Assembly: GCA_016712285.1 (NCBI GenBank) | Contig: JADJRK010000001.1 | Coordinates: forward strand, 3,472,001 to 3,536,000 | Direction of reading: 5' to 3' | Source of the DNA: Planctomycetota bacterium | GTDB lineage: Bacteria > Planctomycetota > UBA8742 > UBA2392 | DNA: 64,000 nt | Shown here: positions 25,326 to 34,099 of the stretch, piece after piece | How the letters are laid out: each line of letters starts with the position of its first letter | Numbering within the stretch: position 1 is the first letter of the stretch | Program-made: the position numbers and the translations under genes | Notes under the pieces: model-generated | Database searches by the model: none | What the model was told of the DNA's origin: nothing | The model's input: the letters and a program-made list of their open reading frames with translations, nothing else

Positions 25326-26438
25326 CTACTGCCTGAAAAACTTGCTCAGTCGCGGGCCGCGTTGCGCCGCGTAGTTGCTTTGCAGGCCCACTCCGTACAG
25401 CTTGCTTGGCCGCTCATTGAGTTTTTCGTAGGCCATTTTGCAGACCGGCTGGCGGTGGCGCACGATCAGGTCGTCTTCGTAGGGGCGCACTTCCAGCACT
25501 GCCGGCGTGCCCTTGACCTCGCCCTTCGCGCCGTAGCCGAAGCCGGGGTCGAAGAATCCCGCGTAGTGCGCGCGAAACTCGCCGGCGCTGGTGTCATAGG
25601 GCAGCATCTCGACGGCATAGTCCGGCGGCACACTCACGAACTCGCAGGTACTGAAAATGTAGAACGCGCCCTGGCTCAGGAACAACGTGCCGTCTTTCGG
25701 CCGCATGATCGGCTCAAAGTACTCGTTGGCGTCGTGCTCGCCGATGCGCGCGAGGTCAACTGGCCGAAAGTTCTTGCGCGAAACGTAGCCAGCAACCGGC
25801 TGATCGAGGTCGAGCGTCATCAGCAGGGCCTCGCCCTCGCCGCCGTCGTACAGGGCATCGGTCATCGGTACCGGCTTGCCGCCCTGCTGCCACAACAACG
25901 GCGACTGTGCGTAAAGGGCGCGCATCTCGTCGCCCGAGAGCAGCGAGCGGTCGGCATAGAAGATCGTCTGGTTCAGGCTGTCGCCGGCACGCACCTTCAC
26001 ATCGAAGCTCTTGGGAATCACCTCAAGCCACAACTCGCCGCTGTAGCCTTCGGGTATCTTGTCGTAGCGCGGAGTGCCGTCGGCCAGCACGCGGGTTTGC
26101 AGGTCGATTCGGCCGGTGCTGCTTTTGTTGTTGGCGTAGGCGCCGACACCTTCGGGCAGCGCGAACCGTTCCGCCAGCAGTATGAGATACACGTTGTCGC
26201 GCACCAGCACGCCCGGTTCTTTCAGGTCGATCGGGTAGCGCGAGTAGCGTTCAATGAGGTCAGTCACGCGCTCGCCAGCCAGCGGCATCAGGCTGCCGGG
26301 CATCGAAAACGCGCGGCGCGAAAGCGTAAGGTCAAGGCTGCTGGGCTGGATCTGCTCCGGCTTGATAGCCGCGCTGCTGATCACACAGCCGTCAGCAATC
26401 AGTTTCTCAATCGACTGTGAGGGCAAGGTGCCGCGCAT
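25326..26438 (-). CDS. dcd: Two-domain 2'-deoxycytidine 5'-triphosphate deaminase
   Basis: A 370-residue protein, twice the length of E. coli Dcd. It consists of two dUTPase-like beta-barrel halves (residues about 10-180 and 185-360). The first half contains the nucleotide-binding NNKSSTGRIDLQTRVLAD, corresponding to the SSxGR motif. The second half has YDTSAGEFRAHYAGFFDPGFGY. This long form is known from several bacterial groups, where it is annotated as dCTP deaminase. It produces dUTP from dCTP for thymidylate synthesis. ATG 26438 fits the N-terminal GTLPSQSIEKLI. Confidence 0.88.
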   Translation of the reverse strand: MRGTLPSQSIEKLIADGCVISSAAIKPEQIQPSSLDLTLSRRAFSMPGSLMPLAGERVTDLIERYSRYPIDLKEPGVLVRDNVYLILLAERFALPEGVGAYANNKSSTGRIDLQTRVLADGTPRYDKIPEGYSGELWLEVIPKSFDVKVRAGDSLNQTIFYADRSLLSGDEMRALYAQSPLLWQQGGKPVPMTDALYDGGEGEALLMTLDLDQPVAGYVSRKNFRPVDLARIGEHDANEYFEPIMRPKDGTLFLSQGAFYIFSTCEFVSVPPDYAVEMLPYDTSAGEFRAHYAGFFDPGFGYGAKGEVKGTPAVLEVRPYEDDLIVRHRQPVCKMAYEKLNERPSKLYGVGLQSNYAAQRGPRLSKFFRQ

Positions 26439-26478
26439 GGCGGGTTTATAGACCAGCGCTCAAGCCCTTGGCAATGGA

Positions 26479-26504
26479 AAGCCCGCGACGGAAGTCGCGG
26501 GCTT
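26479..26504. terminator. Terminator of the large lipoprotein gene
   Basis: A perfect 11-bp stem AAGCCCGCGAC with GTCGCGGGCTT and loop GGAA. It sits 19 bases past the minus-strand stop at 26523 and 41 bases before the dcd start. Confidence 0.75.
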
Positions 26505-26522
26505 GGTTGGCGCGGGCCGGCG

Positions 26523-29500
26523 TTACTCGAAGCGCGTGTCGTCGAAGTAGAGCCGCCGGCTGAAACCGCTGCTGCCGGCCTCGAAGATGAACTGCACCTG
26601 GCTCAACTGGTTCAGGTTCAACGCGGGGTTGGCGGCAGTGAACGCCGACAGGAGCACGCTGCCTTCGACAAAGCGGTCGTACACGTTGCTGCCGCTGCCG
26701 GGGTAGTCGGGCAGATAGGTCGTGGCAGGATTGGTGCGGTCAAACAGTGTGATTGTCGCCTGGTCGTTCTGGGCGTCAGTCAGGCGCACGCGCACCGTCA
26801 CCCAGTCGAAGCCCTTGAGCGTCGTGGAATAGTCGGTGCTTCCAACCCTGAAGATGAAGCGCCGGTTGCCGCTCATGTTCTGCTGGGCGCCGGGGATGGT
26901 GCTGGTGTATGTAACCGTGCCGTTGTCGGGAATGGTCACCTTGTTGTGGCGCAGCCCCAGCGACGACATGTTGCCGGTGTTGGGGTACTGGCTTTCCGCA
27001 GTGGTATACGAGGTGCCCCCCGGGCCGCTGACGCTGTTGGTTCCGCCAAGGGTATTGGCCGCCGCGTTGCCGCCCTGGTGGTTGTCGAGCATCTTCTGCT
27101 CCATCATGTTGCGCCACGCGGTGACGCCGACTTCGTTGCTGCCCGCAAACTCGTTGCAATAGAGCATGCCCTCAAGCGAGCGGTCGAGCGTGGTCCAGCG
27201 CTTCAGGAAGGCGATCACCAGGTTGAAAATGCGTTCCTGCTGTTGCTGGCGAGTGATGTATGGCGCGCCGTCTGCGTTGTTGGCGTCGCCGAGGTAGTTG
27301 TGGTTGCCGCCGTAGATCGTGGCAAACGTCGTCGGCCCCGTGGCCCGGTCAATCAACTGGTCGCAGATCGGGTAGGTCAAGTCACCGTCGTTCTCGGATG
27401 CGATGATCAGGCTGGGCAGGCGCGGCTGCGCGGTCGGCACGGCGGAGTATGCGGGTGCGGTGGCGCTGCCGGCGACGAATTCGCTGAAGTTGCGAAGGTC
27501 ATAGGCCATGAAGTAGACAACGCCCTTGAGCTTCAGCGTTACGTTGCGCAGGTGCGAGTAGTGGGTGGCGCCGCCGCCGCGCGAGTGGCCCGCCATGAAG
27601 ATGTTGGTGGTGTCAATGCGGTTGAACAGCGCGTCGCCCGACGCCGCGTTGCGTGCGAGCAGCCGCTCCATCGCAGCCTGCTGAAAGAAACTGGCCGAGC
27701 AGTGTGTGCGGGCAATGTCCTGGCCGAAGTTGGGGTAGGCGTCATAGGGTGCGTATGGATAGTACGCGCTGCCAAGTGGCGTGGCGATCGACTGGTAGTC
27801 TTCCACACTGACGAAGATGTAGCCGTAACTGGCCACGTGTGCGCCCAGGTTGTCGTAGTCGTCGTAAATGAACCCGCGGCCGCGGTGATGCACCAGCATC
27901 GGCGCCGGGCTTGGCGCTGCCGGGCTGCCGCTGAAGTTCGGGTAGTAAATCTGAAGGCGGCAGGCGGGGCGGCCTGTCTGCGGCCACGAGATGCCGTCAA
28001 AGCCTGAGGTGAACGTCCAGGTGTCTATGAACGGCCCCGACACCGGGTACGGCCCGGCGGTCTTGAAACTCTGGCCGTTTGTAATCTCGGATTCCGTGGC
28101 GCTGAACACGGCCAGCGCGCAACGAATCGGCTCAGCCGTAGTCGCCGATGTGTTCGCCTGCACCGTGAATGAGTATGAGCCCGCCACTGTAGGCGTACCG
28201 CTGATTGTGCCGTTGCCCGCGTTCAGGGTCAGGCCCGTAGGCAGGGTGCCCGACAACATGGCGTATCCCGTGACGCCCGAAGGCGCAGCCGACGAGACCG
28301 TGTCAGTGTATGTGGCGTTGACGCGGCAGGTCTTGAGCGCAACGAAAGGCCCCGGTTGGTTGACAATGGTGAACGAGGTGACGGTCAAGCCGATCGAGGC
28401 GGAATCCACGTTGGGTGTGGTGATGCTGCCAACGAGAGAATAGCTGCCCGAGGTGTTGATGGGTGCTGGCGTGACGGGGGCGATGCCGGCGGTGAACGCG
28501 ACATTGCCGCTTTGCACCTGGGCCGATGCTGAGTCGAGCACTTCCCAGGCCAGGTTGCTGACGCTGCCGGTCCACGTCGCGCTGTTGCCGTCCACTACAC
28601 GGAAGTTGAACGCGCTCCAGCTGCCGCCGGGCAGGGCAGACGTGCTGCCCGTGGCGGTCACCTGAAGGTCCACGCCGAAAGCGATGCTGCCGCTGGTGAC
28701 ACTGGCGGCATTGGCCGATGACGCCGTGAACGTTGCATTGCCCGTCTGGTTATAGCGCAATCCGGCGAACACCATGGTGTTGCCGCTGCTGTTGGCGGCG
28801 CCGCCCGCGGTCAGCGCCCCGCCGCCTGTGGCGACGGTCAGTGTGCCGCTGATGCCCGGGTTGGGTGCGATCGGGTTGCCGGTGAGCTGGCTGGTCAGGT
28901 TCACGGTCAGCGAAAACGAGCCGTTCACCAGCACATTGGCTGGCGGCGTCGCAAACGCCATCACCACGCCGTCCACGGTGATGTTGTTGCTAACCGCGTC
29001 TGGAAAGCCGAATGCCGCCGCGCGCAGTGTGATCTGGCCGACCTGCGAGTAGGTCAGGTTCGGAAAGCTCACGCTGTTGCCCGCCACGGGGATGTTCTGG
29101 GTAAGCGTGCCGCCGAATGTGCCGGCACCACCGCTGGCAAGAGAAAGCGTCACCGGCAGGGCATACCCCGGCGACGCGGGAACCGTTGTGCCGGCGGTAA
29201 CCGTCTGCACCGTCACGCTGAACACGCGGTTGGTCAGTACCAGGCCCGGCGTGACCAGAAAGTGCAGGTCAAGTTGCGCGCCGACATTGAACGTCGACGT
29301 GCTGGCGGGGCTGGTCGCGTTCGGGCCGCTGAACGTGAGCACATACGTGCCGACCGTGTCGAGCACCAGGTTGCTGAACGTCAGCGTCGAGCCGCCGGTG
29401 CCCGGCAAAGACGTCGTGCCCAGCAGTGAACCGGGGCCCGACGCAATGCTGCACGTCAGCGTCTCGCCGGTGGTCACGTTGCGCGGGTTGGCTGTGCCCG

Positions 29501-29702
29501 GTTCAAAGAAGTTCAGCGTCACCGTGAACGGCCGGTTGATCTGCGCGCCGTTGACCGCCGGGCTGACCACCTGCATGTCATACGCGGCCTGTCCTCCGCC
29601 GCCACCGCCGCCGCTCGAGCTTCCGGTGCTGCCGCCACCGCCGCACGCCGCCAGCAAAAGCGGCAAGGCAAGCAAGGGCAGAAGTCTCATGTAGTTCCGC
29701 AT
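26523..29702 (-). CDS. Large lipoprotein with Ig-like repeats and an alpha/beta-hydrolase domain
   Basis: A 1059-residue protein. The signal peptide ends in the lipobox LLLAAC (Cys about 20), followed by a Gly/Ser linker. Residues 40-460 hold about four Ig-like repeats rich in Thr/Ser/Gly. A He_PIG motif (LPTGLTLNAGNGTISGTPTVAGSYSFTV) falls near residues 487-520. An alpha/beta-hydrolase follows, with nucleophile GHSRGGG (near residue 705), acid in IIASENDGDLTYP and His in YGGNHNYLGD. The last 170 residues are a beta-sandwich, probably carbohydrate- or surface-binding. An extracellular esterase or depolymerase such as a chlorophyllase/PETase-type serine hydrolase is likely; the substrate is unknown. 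The start of the gene lies 14 bases after the stop of the upstream minus-strand gene. Confidence 0.82.
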   Translation of the reverse strand: MRNYMRLLPLLALPLLLAACGGGGSTGSSSGGGGGGGQAAYDMQVVSPAVNGAQINRPFTVTLNFFEPGTANPRNVTTGETLTCSIASGPGSLLGTTSLPGTGGSTLTFSNLVLDTVGTYVLTFSGPNATSPASTSTFNVGAQLDLHFLVTPGLVLTNRVFSVTVQTVTAGTTVPASPGYALPVTLSLASGGAGTFGGTLTQNIPVAGNSVSFPNLTYSQVGQITLRAAAFGFPDAVSNNITVDGVVMAFATPPANVLVNGSFSLTVNLTSQLTGNPIAPNPGISGTLTVATGGGALTAGGAANSSGNTMVFAGLRYNQTGNATFTASSANAASVTSGSIAFGVDLQVTATGSTSALPGGSWSAFNFRVVDGNSATWTGSVSNLAWEVLDSASAQVQSGNVAFTAGIAPVTPAPINTSGSYSLVGSITTPNVDSASIGLTVTSFTIVNQPGPFVALKTCRVNATYTDTVSSAAPSGVTGYAMLSGTLPTGLTLNAGNGTISGTPTVAGSYSFTVQANTSATTAEPIRCALAVFSATESEITNGQSFKTAGPYPVSGPFIDTWTFTSGFDGISWPQTGRPACRLQIYYPNFSGSPAAPSPAPMLVHHRGRGFIYDDYDNLGAHVASYGYIFVSVEDYQSIATPLGSAYYPYAPYDAYPNFGQDIARTHCSASFFQQAAMERLLARNAASGDALFNRIDTTNIFMAGHSRGGGATHYSHLRNVTLKLKGVVYFMAYDLRNFSEFVAGSATAPAYSAVPTAQPRLPSLIIASENDGDLTYPICDQLIDRATGPTTFATIYGGNHNYLGDANNADGAPYITRQQQQERIFNLVIAFLKRWTTLDRSLEGMLYCNEFAGSNEVGVTAWRNMMEQKMLDNHQGGNAAANTLGGTNSVSGPGGTSYTTAESQYPNTGNMSSLGLRHNKVTIPDNGTVTYTSTIPGAQQNMSGNRRFIFRVGSTDYSTTLKGFDWVTVRVRLTDAQNDQATITLFDRTNPATTYLPDYPGSGSNVYDRFVEGSVLLSAFTAANPALNLNQLSQVQFIFEAGSSGFSRRLYFDDTRFE

Positions 29703-29716
29703 GTTCGCCCCTTGTC

Positions 29717-30259
29717 CTATATGCCCGCAAAGTGCCAGCCGTCGCCGACGCGTCGAAAGTTCTGGGTGATGATTCCAGCCGCCCCGCCAACATGGAACGT
29801 GACCATCGCGGAGTCGCCGTCATAGCTGACGTCGTAGGCTCGTTCGTCCCACGCGGTGCGCAGCCTGCCCCAGAGCGGCGCTGCGCTGCGCCAGAGAAAG
29901 TTCTCGTACGCGGCATGCAGGTCGCCCTCAGCCAGCGCGCGGCCGTGCGTGCTTGACATTGCACGGGCGAGCCAGTTGCGGTCGCCCCGCTCAATCGCCG
30001 GGAAAACGCCGGCCAGCAGGTCTTCGACCGAAGTGTTGCTGAAGCGCTCCGCAGACTCAGGCACAGGTGGCGGCACAGCCGGCTCCTCGGGTGCTGCCGG
30101 CGCGGGGTCCGGCTGCTGGATTGCCGTTGGCGGCTGGTCGGCAAGCGGCACTTCGGCCGCCACGCCGCGTGACGCCAGCGTGAGGGCAAATATTCCCGCG
30201 GCTGCCAGCGTGCCGGCGACAATGCCGACCGCGACAACCGGTGTAGGTGGCTTCTTCAT
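29717..30259 (-). CDS. Signal-anchored hypothetical protein
   Basis: A 180-residue protein with one N-terminal TM (residues 8-28), a Pro/Ala-rich linker (residues 40-70) and a globular C-terminal part (residues 72-180). The globular part has alpha+beta character resembling NTF2/SnoaL or DUF4878-like lumazine-binding folds (LLAGVFPAIERGDRNWLARAM, then strands ending VTFHVGGAAGIITQNFRRVGDGWHF). It is immediately upstream of the lipoprotein-esterase gene with a 13-base gap, probably in the same operon. The fold suggestion is inference. Confidence 0.65.
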   Translation of the reverse strand: MKKPPTPVVAVGIVAGTLAAAGIFALTLASRGVAAEVPLADQPPTAIQQPDPAPAAPEEPAVPPPVPESAERFSNTSVEDLLAGVFPAIERGDRNWLARAMSSTHGRALAEGDLHAAYENFLWRSAAPLWGRLRTAWDERAYDVSYDGDSAMVTFHVGGAAGIITQNFRRVGDGWHFAGI

Positions 30260-30382
30260 GGCTGCTCCTGCGTTGGCGTCACATCTATGTGGCTCGAATA
30301 CTAATGAAGTTACGTCACCAGAGTGTCAGCGGGCGTGGTATTTTCATAGAGTTCGGCGTTTCTGTCCACGGCTGGAGCCAAC

Positions 30383-30817
30383 GTGACCATCACTGTTTCA
30401 GGCGAAGTTGAGCGCCTTTGCGCATTCGGGTACGAAGCCCTGCGCCAACTGCCCCAGGTTGAAGACGTCAGCCGCGAAGTCGAGGGCCGCCAGGGCGCGG
30501 CTGTCCGCCTGCGCGAAGTGCTTGCGCGCGCAGTCGCCAAACCCGGCGCGACCCATGCCACGCTGGCCAGCAGCGACGGTGAGTTCACGGCCAGTGTGCC
30601 GCTGGACGAAATCCAGGACGCGCTGCTGGTGTATCGGCTGAATGACCAGCCGCTGCCGGCGCACCTGGGCGGTCCGGTGCGCTTCCTGATCCCCGACGCC
30701 AAGGCCTGCCACAGTGGCGGTGCCGACACCTGCGCCAACGTCAAGTTCCTGGCCAGCATCGTGTTGACCAACGGCGAACAACCCGACAGCCGCGCCGAAA
30801 AGACACCCCATGCCTGA
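30383..30817 (+). CDS. Small molybdopterin-binding-type oxidoreductase domain protein
   Basis: A 144-residue protein. The sequence THATLASSDGEFTASVPLDEIQDALLVYRLNDQPLPAHLGGPVRFLIPD matches the sulfite-oxidase-type molybdopterin domain of the small YedY-like or molybdopterin-dependent oxidoreductase family. It is truncated compared with the full domain (about 180 residues or more). A CHSGGADTC segment adds two Cys, and the ending VKFLASIVLTN fits the family. GTG 30383 is used as start. The short length leaves cofactor binding uncertain. Confidence 0.6.
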   Translation: MTITVSGEVERLCAFGYEALRQLPQVEDVSREVEGRQGAAVRLREVLARAVAKPGATHATLASSDGEFTASVPLDEIQDALLVYRLNDQPLPAHLGGPVRFLIPDAKACHSGGADTCANVKFLASIVLTNGEQPDSRAEKTPHA

Positions 30818-30885
30818 CGCGCGTCACAACGTTGCAACTGCAACAAACCAAGGCAGACTGCGCCGTCCCACCCAAGGAGAGAGCC

Positions 30886-31503
30886 ATGAAAACACTCATC
30901 GCAATGTTTACCGCGCCAACGCTGTTGCTGCTTCTCAGCCTGGTGCCGATTCTGTCGCAGGACAAGGGCAGCACGCCGGAAGAGGAAGTTGAGGCCTGGG
31001 CCAAGGTTCACCTGCCCGGCGACGAGCACAAGATGCTCACCAAGTACGCCGGCAACTGGGACCTCGACATCTCCTTGACATTCACCCCCGGCAGCGACCC
31101 CGTGAAGATCAAGGGTGCCAGCAAGTTCGAAAGCGCCATGGGCGGCCGCTTTCTGCACGAAAGCTACGACATGAAGGAAGGCCCGATGGCCCACACCGGC
31201 GAAATCTGGCTCGGCTTCGACAACGTGAAAAAGAAGTACCAGTTCAGCCAGCTCACCAGCATGGACACCGGCATGAAGCTCTTCGAGGGCGACTACGACG
31301 CCAAGACGAAAAAGCTGACGCTGGTTTCAAAGTACACGCTGGCCATGGGCGAACAGAGAATCGAAACCACCCAGCGCAACATCTACCACTTTGAGTCCGA
31401 CGACAAATTCTCGCTCACCATCATGACCCACTACGCCGGCTTTCCCGACATGCCCGAAGAAGGCGTCAAAGAAGTCGAAGTCCTGTACACGCGCAAGAAG
31501 TAA
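30886..31503 (+). CDS. DUF1579 family secreted protein
   Basis: A 205-residue protein starting at ATG 30886 after AAGGAGAGAG. It has a signal peptide (residues 1-24). The body is a lipocalin-like beta-barrel: LTKYAGNWDLDISLTFTPGS, then GGRFLHESYDMKEGPMAHTGEIWLGFDNVKKKYQF and FEGDYDAKTKKLTL. This is the DUF1579 pattern, which typically begins with a G-x-W motif. Ligand and role are unknown. Two strong hairpins follow the stop. Confidence 0.8.
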   Translation: MKTLIAMFTAPTLLLLLSLVPILSQDKGSTPEEEVEAWAKVHLPGDEHKMLTKYAGNWDLDISLTFTPGSDPVKIKGASKFESAMGGRFLHESYDMKEGPMAHTGEIWLGFDNVKKKYQFSQLTSMDTGMKLFEGDYDAKTKKLTLVSKYTLAMGEQRIETTQRNIYHFESDDKFSLTIMTHYAGFPDMPEEGVKEVEVLYTRKK

Positions 31504-31516
31504 GCGCGACAAGTAG

Positions 31517-31536
31517 GGGCGACCCTTGGGTCGCCC
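31517..31536. terminator. Hairpin 1 after the DUF1579 gene
   Basis: A perfect 9-bp stem GGGCGACCC/GGGTCGCCC with a TT loop, 13 bases after the stop codon. Confidence 0.65.
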
Positions 31537-31554
31537 TTGAGCACGCCAGCACAA

Positions 31555-31578
31555 CAAGGACCCCGCAAGGGGTCCTTG
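31555..31578. terminator. Hairpin 2 after the DUF1579 gene
   Basis: A perfect 10-bp stem CAAGGACCCC/GGGGTCCTTG with a GCAA tetraloop, 18 bases after the first hairpin. The tandem hairpins isolate the next gene. Confidence 0.65.
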
Positions 31579-31610
31579 CCCATTCACCCGGCGCGCGGCA
31601 AAGTTCCGCG

Positions 31611-32930
31611 ATGCACCGAGGCATCGTGATCATCGGCGGCGGCTTTTCCGGCACCATGACGGCTGTGCACCTGGCGCGCCTTGGCGTGCGCGGCATTACG
31701 CTGCTTGAGCGCCGCGAGCACCCCGCCCGCGGCGTCGCATACGGCACCGAGCACGCCTGCCACCTGCTGAACGTGCCCGCCGCCAAGATGAGCGCCCTGC
31801 CCGACGAGCCCGAGCACTTTCTGCAATGGCTCACCGCGCACGAGCCCGCATACGCGCAGCCGGGCGCGTTTGTCCCGCGTCCATTCTACGCGCGCTATCT
31901 GCAATCGCTGCTGGAGGCCTGCGCCGGCGCCGTCGTCACCCTGCGCGACGAAGCCATCGCCATTACCCCTGACGGCCGCGGCCTCACGGTCGAGACGCGC
32001 GGCGGCAAGGCCCTGCCCGCCACCAGGGTCGTGCTGGCGCTGGGCAACTTCCCGCCCGGCAACCCGCCGATTTCAACGCCCGGCTTTTACTCCAGTCGCC
32101 GCTATGTCCAGTGGGCCTGGGCGCCGCACACGTTTGACGGCCTGCAAGCCGGCGACGACGTGCTGCTGGTCGGCAGCGGCCTGACCACCGTGGACAAGGC
32201 GCTGGTGCTGTTGCAGCGCGAGCACAAGGGCGCGATCCATGTGCTGAGCCGCCGCGGCCTGGTGCCCCAGCGCCACGAGCCCGCCGACGCCCTGCCCCCT
32301 GTGCTTGAGCCGGCCAGCGCGCCGCGCACTGCGCTGGGGTTGCTCAAGGCCGTGCGCAATGCCGCAACCGGCCGCAACTGGCGCGCGGTGATCGACAGCC
32401 TGCGCCCGGTCACGCAGCAACTGTGGCAGAACCTGCCCGTGGATGAGAAGCGTCGATTCATGAAGCGGCTGCGGCATTTCTGGGACGTGCACCGGCATAG
32501 GGTAGCGCCGCAGGTGGCCGAGCAGGTGCAAGCCGCGATCGACGCCGGGAAAATCTCGGTGCACGTGGGCAAGCTGCACGGCTTTCACGAGGACGACAGC
32601 GGAGTGGACGCGTTGATTGATACTGGTCAGGGCCGCATGAAGCTGCACGTGCAGCGGGTGATCAATTGCACGGGCCCAGAAAGCAACTACCGCAACCTGC
32701 ATCACCCCCTGGTAGCAAGTTTGCTGGAGCAAGGGCTGGCGCGCACAGACGCGCTGGCAATGGGCCTGGACACAGACGAAAGGGGCGCGCTGATCGGCAG
32801 CGACGGCCAACCCAGCAAAGTGCTGTACACACTGGGCCCAGCGCTGAAGGGCAAGCTATGGGAAACCACAGCCGTCCCCGAACTAAGAACCCAAGCCCGC
32901 GACTTGGCGCTCAGGCTTGCAAGCATGTGA
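31611..32930 (+). CDS. FAD/NAD(P)-binding oxidoreductase
   Basis: A 439-residue flavoprotein. The dinucleotide-binding motif IVIIGGGFSGTMTAVHLAR is at residue 5, followed by the acidic end of strand 2 (LLERRE). The pattern GVAYGTEHACHLLNVPAAKMSALPDEPEHFLQWL (about 37-70) is characteristic of the FAD-NAD(P)-binding (NAD_binding_9) family. A second nucleotide site is DVLLVGSGLTTVD. The substrate is unknown. ATG 31611 has no ribosome site but fits the family N-terminus. Confidence 0.88.
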   Translation: MHRGIVIIGGGFSGTMTAVHLARLGVRGITLLERREHPARGVAYGTEHACHLLNVPAAKMSALPDEPEHFLQWLTAHEPAYAQPGAFVPRPFYARYLQSLLEACAGAVVTLRDEAIAITPDGRGLTVETRGGKALPATRVVLALGNFPPGNPPISTPGFYSSRRYVQWAWAPHTFDGLQAGDDVLLVGSGLTTVDKALVLLQREHKGAIHVLSRRGLVPQRHEPADALPPVLEPASAPRTALGLLKAVRNAATGRNWRAVIDSLRPVTQQLWQNLPVDEKRRFMKRLRHFWDVHRHRVAPQVAEQVQAAIDAGKISVHVGKLHGFHEDDSGVDALIDTGQGRMKLHVQRVINCTGPESNYRNLHHPLVASLLEQGLARTDALAMGLDTDERGALIGSDGQPSKVLYTLGPALKGKLWETTAVPELRTQARDLALRLASM

Positions 32931-32968
32931 CAGGCGCTTTGCGCTGCCTTGGCGGCGCCTCCTGTCAC
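32927..32968 (+). terminator. Hairpin overlapping the oxidoreductase stop codon
   Basis: GTGACAGG (32927-32934) pairs with CCTGTCAC (32961-32968), with further GCGC pairing inside. The stop TGA lies within the 5' arm. No T tract follows, so this may be an mRNA-stabilising structure rather than a terminator. Confidence 0.45.
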
Positions 32969-33036
32969 TGCCAATTGGGGGCGGGTTGGGTGGCGACTCC
33001 GGCGCATTCGTGGCTATATTGCCCGCTGGGGGTTCC

Positions 33037-33963
33037 ATGGCTGACAAGTACAAGCTGATTACGCGGTCTGACTTTGACGGGCTCATGTGCGCGGTGCTGC
33101 TGCGCGAGCTGGACATGATCGAGGGGCTGGAATTCGTCCACCCCAAAGACATGCAGGATGGCAAGGTCACCGTCACCAACCGCGACATCACCGCCAACCT
33201 GCCCTACGTGCGCGGCGTCTACCTGGCCTTTGACCACCATGCCAGCGAGGTCACCCGCGTCGGCCGCCCCGACAACTACATCATTGACCCTAACGCGCCG
33301 TCCGCGGCGCGCGTGCTGTACAAGCACTACGGCGGCGCCAAGAAGTTCCCCCAGATCAGCGAACAGCTCATGGCCGCCGTCGATAAGTCCGACAGCGCGC
33401 AGTTCACCAAGGAAGAGATTCTCGACCCGCAGGGCTGGGTGCTGCTCAGCTTCATCATGGACGCGCGCACCGGCCTGGGCCGCTTTCACGACTTCCGTGT
33501 CAGCAACAAAGAGCTGATGCGCGACCTGATTGACCTGATTCGCGAAAAACCCCTCGAGGACATCCTGACCCACCCCGACGTCGCCGAGCGCATCGAGATG
33601 TACCGCCGCCACCAGGTCATCAACGCCGAGCAGATCGAGAAGTGCTCGCGCGTGCACAAGAACCTTGTCGTGCTTGACCTGCGCAAAGAAGACACCATCT
33701 ACGCCGGCAACCGCTTCGTGGTGTACGCACTCTACCCCGAACAGAACATCAGCCTGCACGTCATGTGGGGCAAAGACCGCCAGAACGTCGCCATCGCCTG
33801 CGGCAAAAGCATCCTCAAGCGCGACAGCAAGACAGACGTCGGCGAACTCATGCTCAAATACGGCGGCGGCGGGCACAAAGCCGCCGGCACCTGCCAGCCC
33901 TCGGCTGATGAAGCCGACAAAGTGCTGGCCGAACTGATCGAGAAGATCAACACCGACGGCTGA
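33037..33963 (+). CDS. DHH-family phosphoesterase
   Basis: A 308-residue protein. The metal-binding motifs are RSDFDG (residue 9), FDHH (near residue 65) and the DHHA1 motif GGGGHKAAGTC (near residue 278). This combination of N-terminal DHH and C-terminal DHHA1 domains is shared by nanoRNases, pAp phosphatases and cyclic-dinucleotide phosphodiesterases. ATG 33037 has a GGGGG upstream and a TATATT -10-like element at 33014-33019. The substrate cannot be settled from sequence. Confidence 0.9.
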   Translation: MADKYKLITRSDFDGLMCAVLLRELDMIEGLEFVHPKDMQDGKVTVTNRDITANLPYVRGVYLAFDHHASEVTRVGRPDNYIIDPNAPSAARVLYKHYGGAKKFPQISEQLMAAVDKSDSAQFTKEEILDPQGWVLLSFIMDARTGLGRFHDFRVSNKELMRDLIDLIREKPLEDILTHPDVAERIEMYRRHQVINAEQIEKCSRVHKNLVVLDLRKEDTIYAGNRFVVYALYPEQNISLHVMWGKDRQNVAIACGKSILKRDSKTDVGELMLKYGGGGHKAAGTCQPSADEADKVLAELIEKINTDG

Positions 33964-34099
33964 CGCGGGCATTGCAGATTGGCGACAAGTGCACGTTTGG
34001 TGCACTCATTGGCAATAGCTTATCGGCAAAGGTCTGTTCCGCGGTGCGGGTGGGCTTACTCTGGCTGGCGAAGCAAACGCCCGAACCCGGAGCCCCGCC

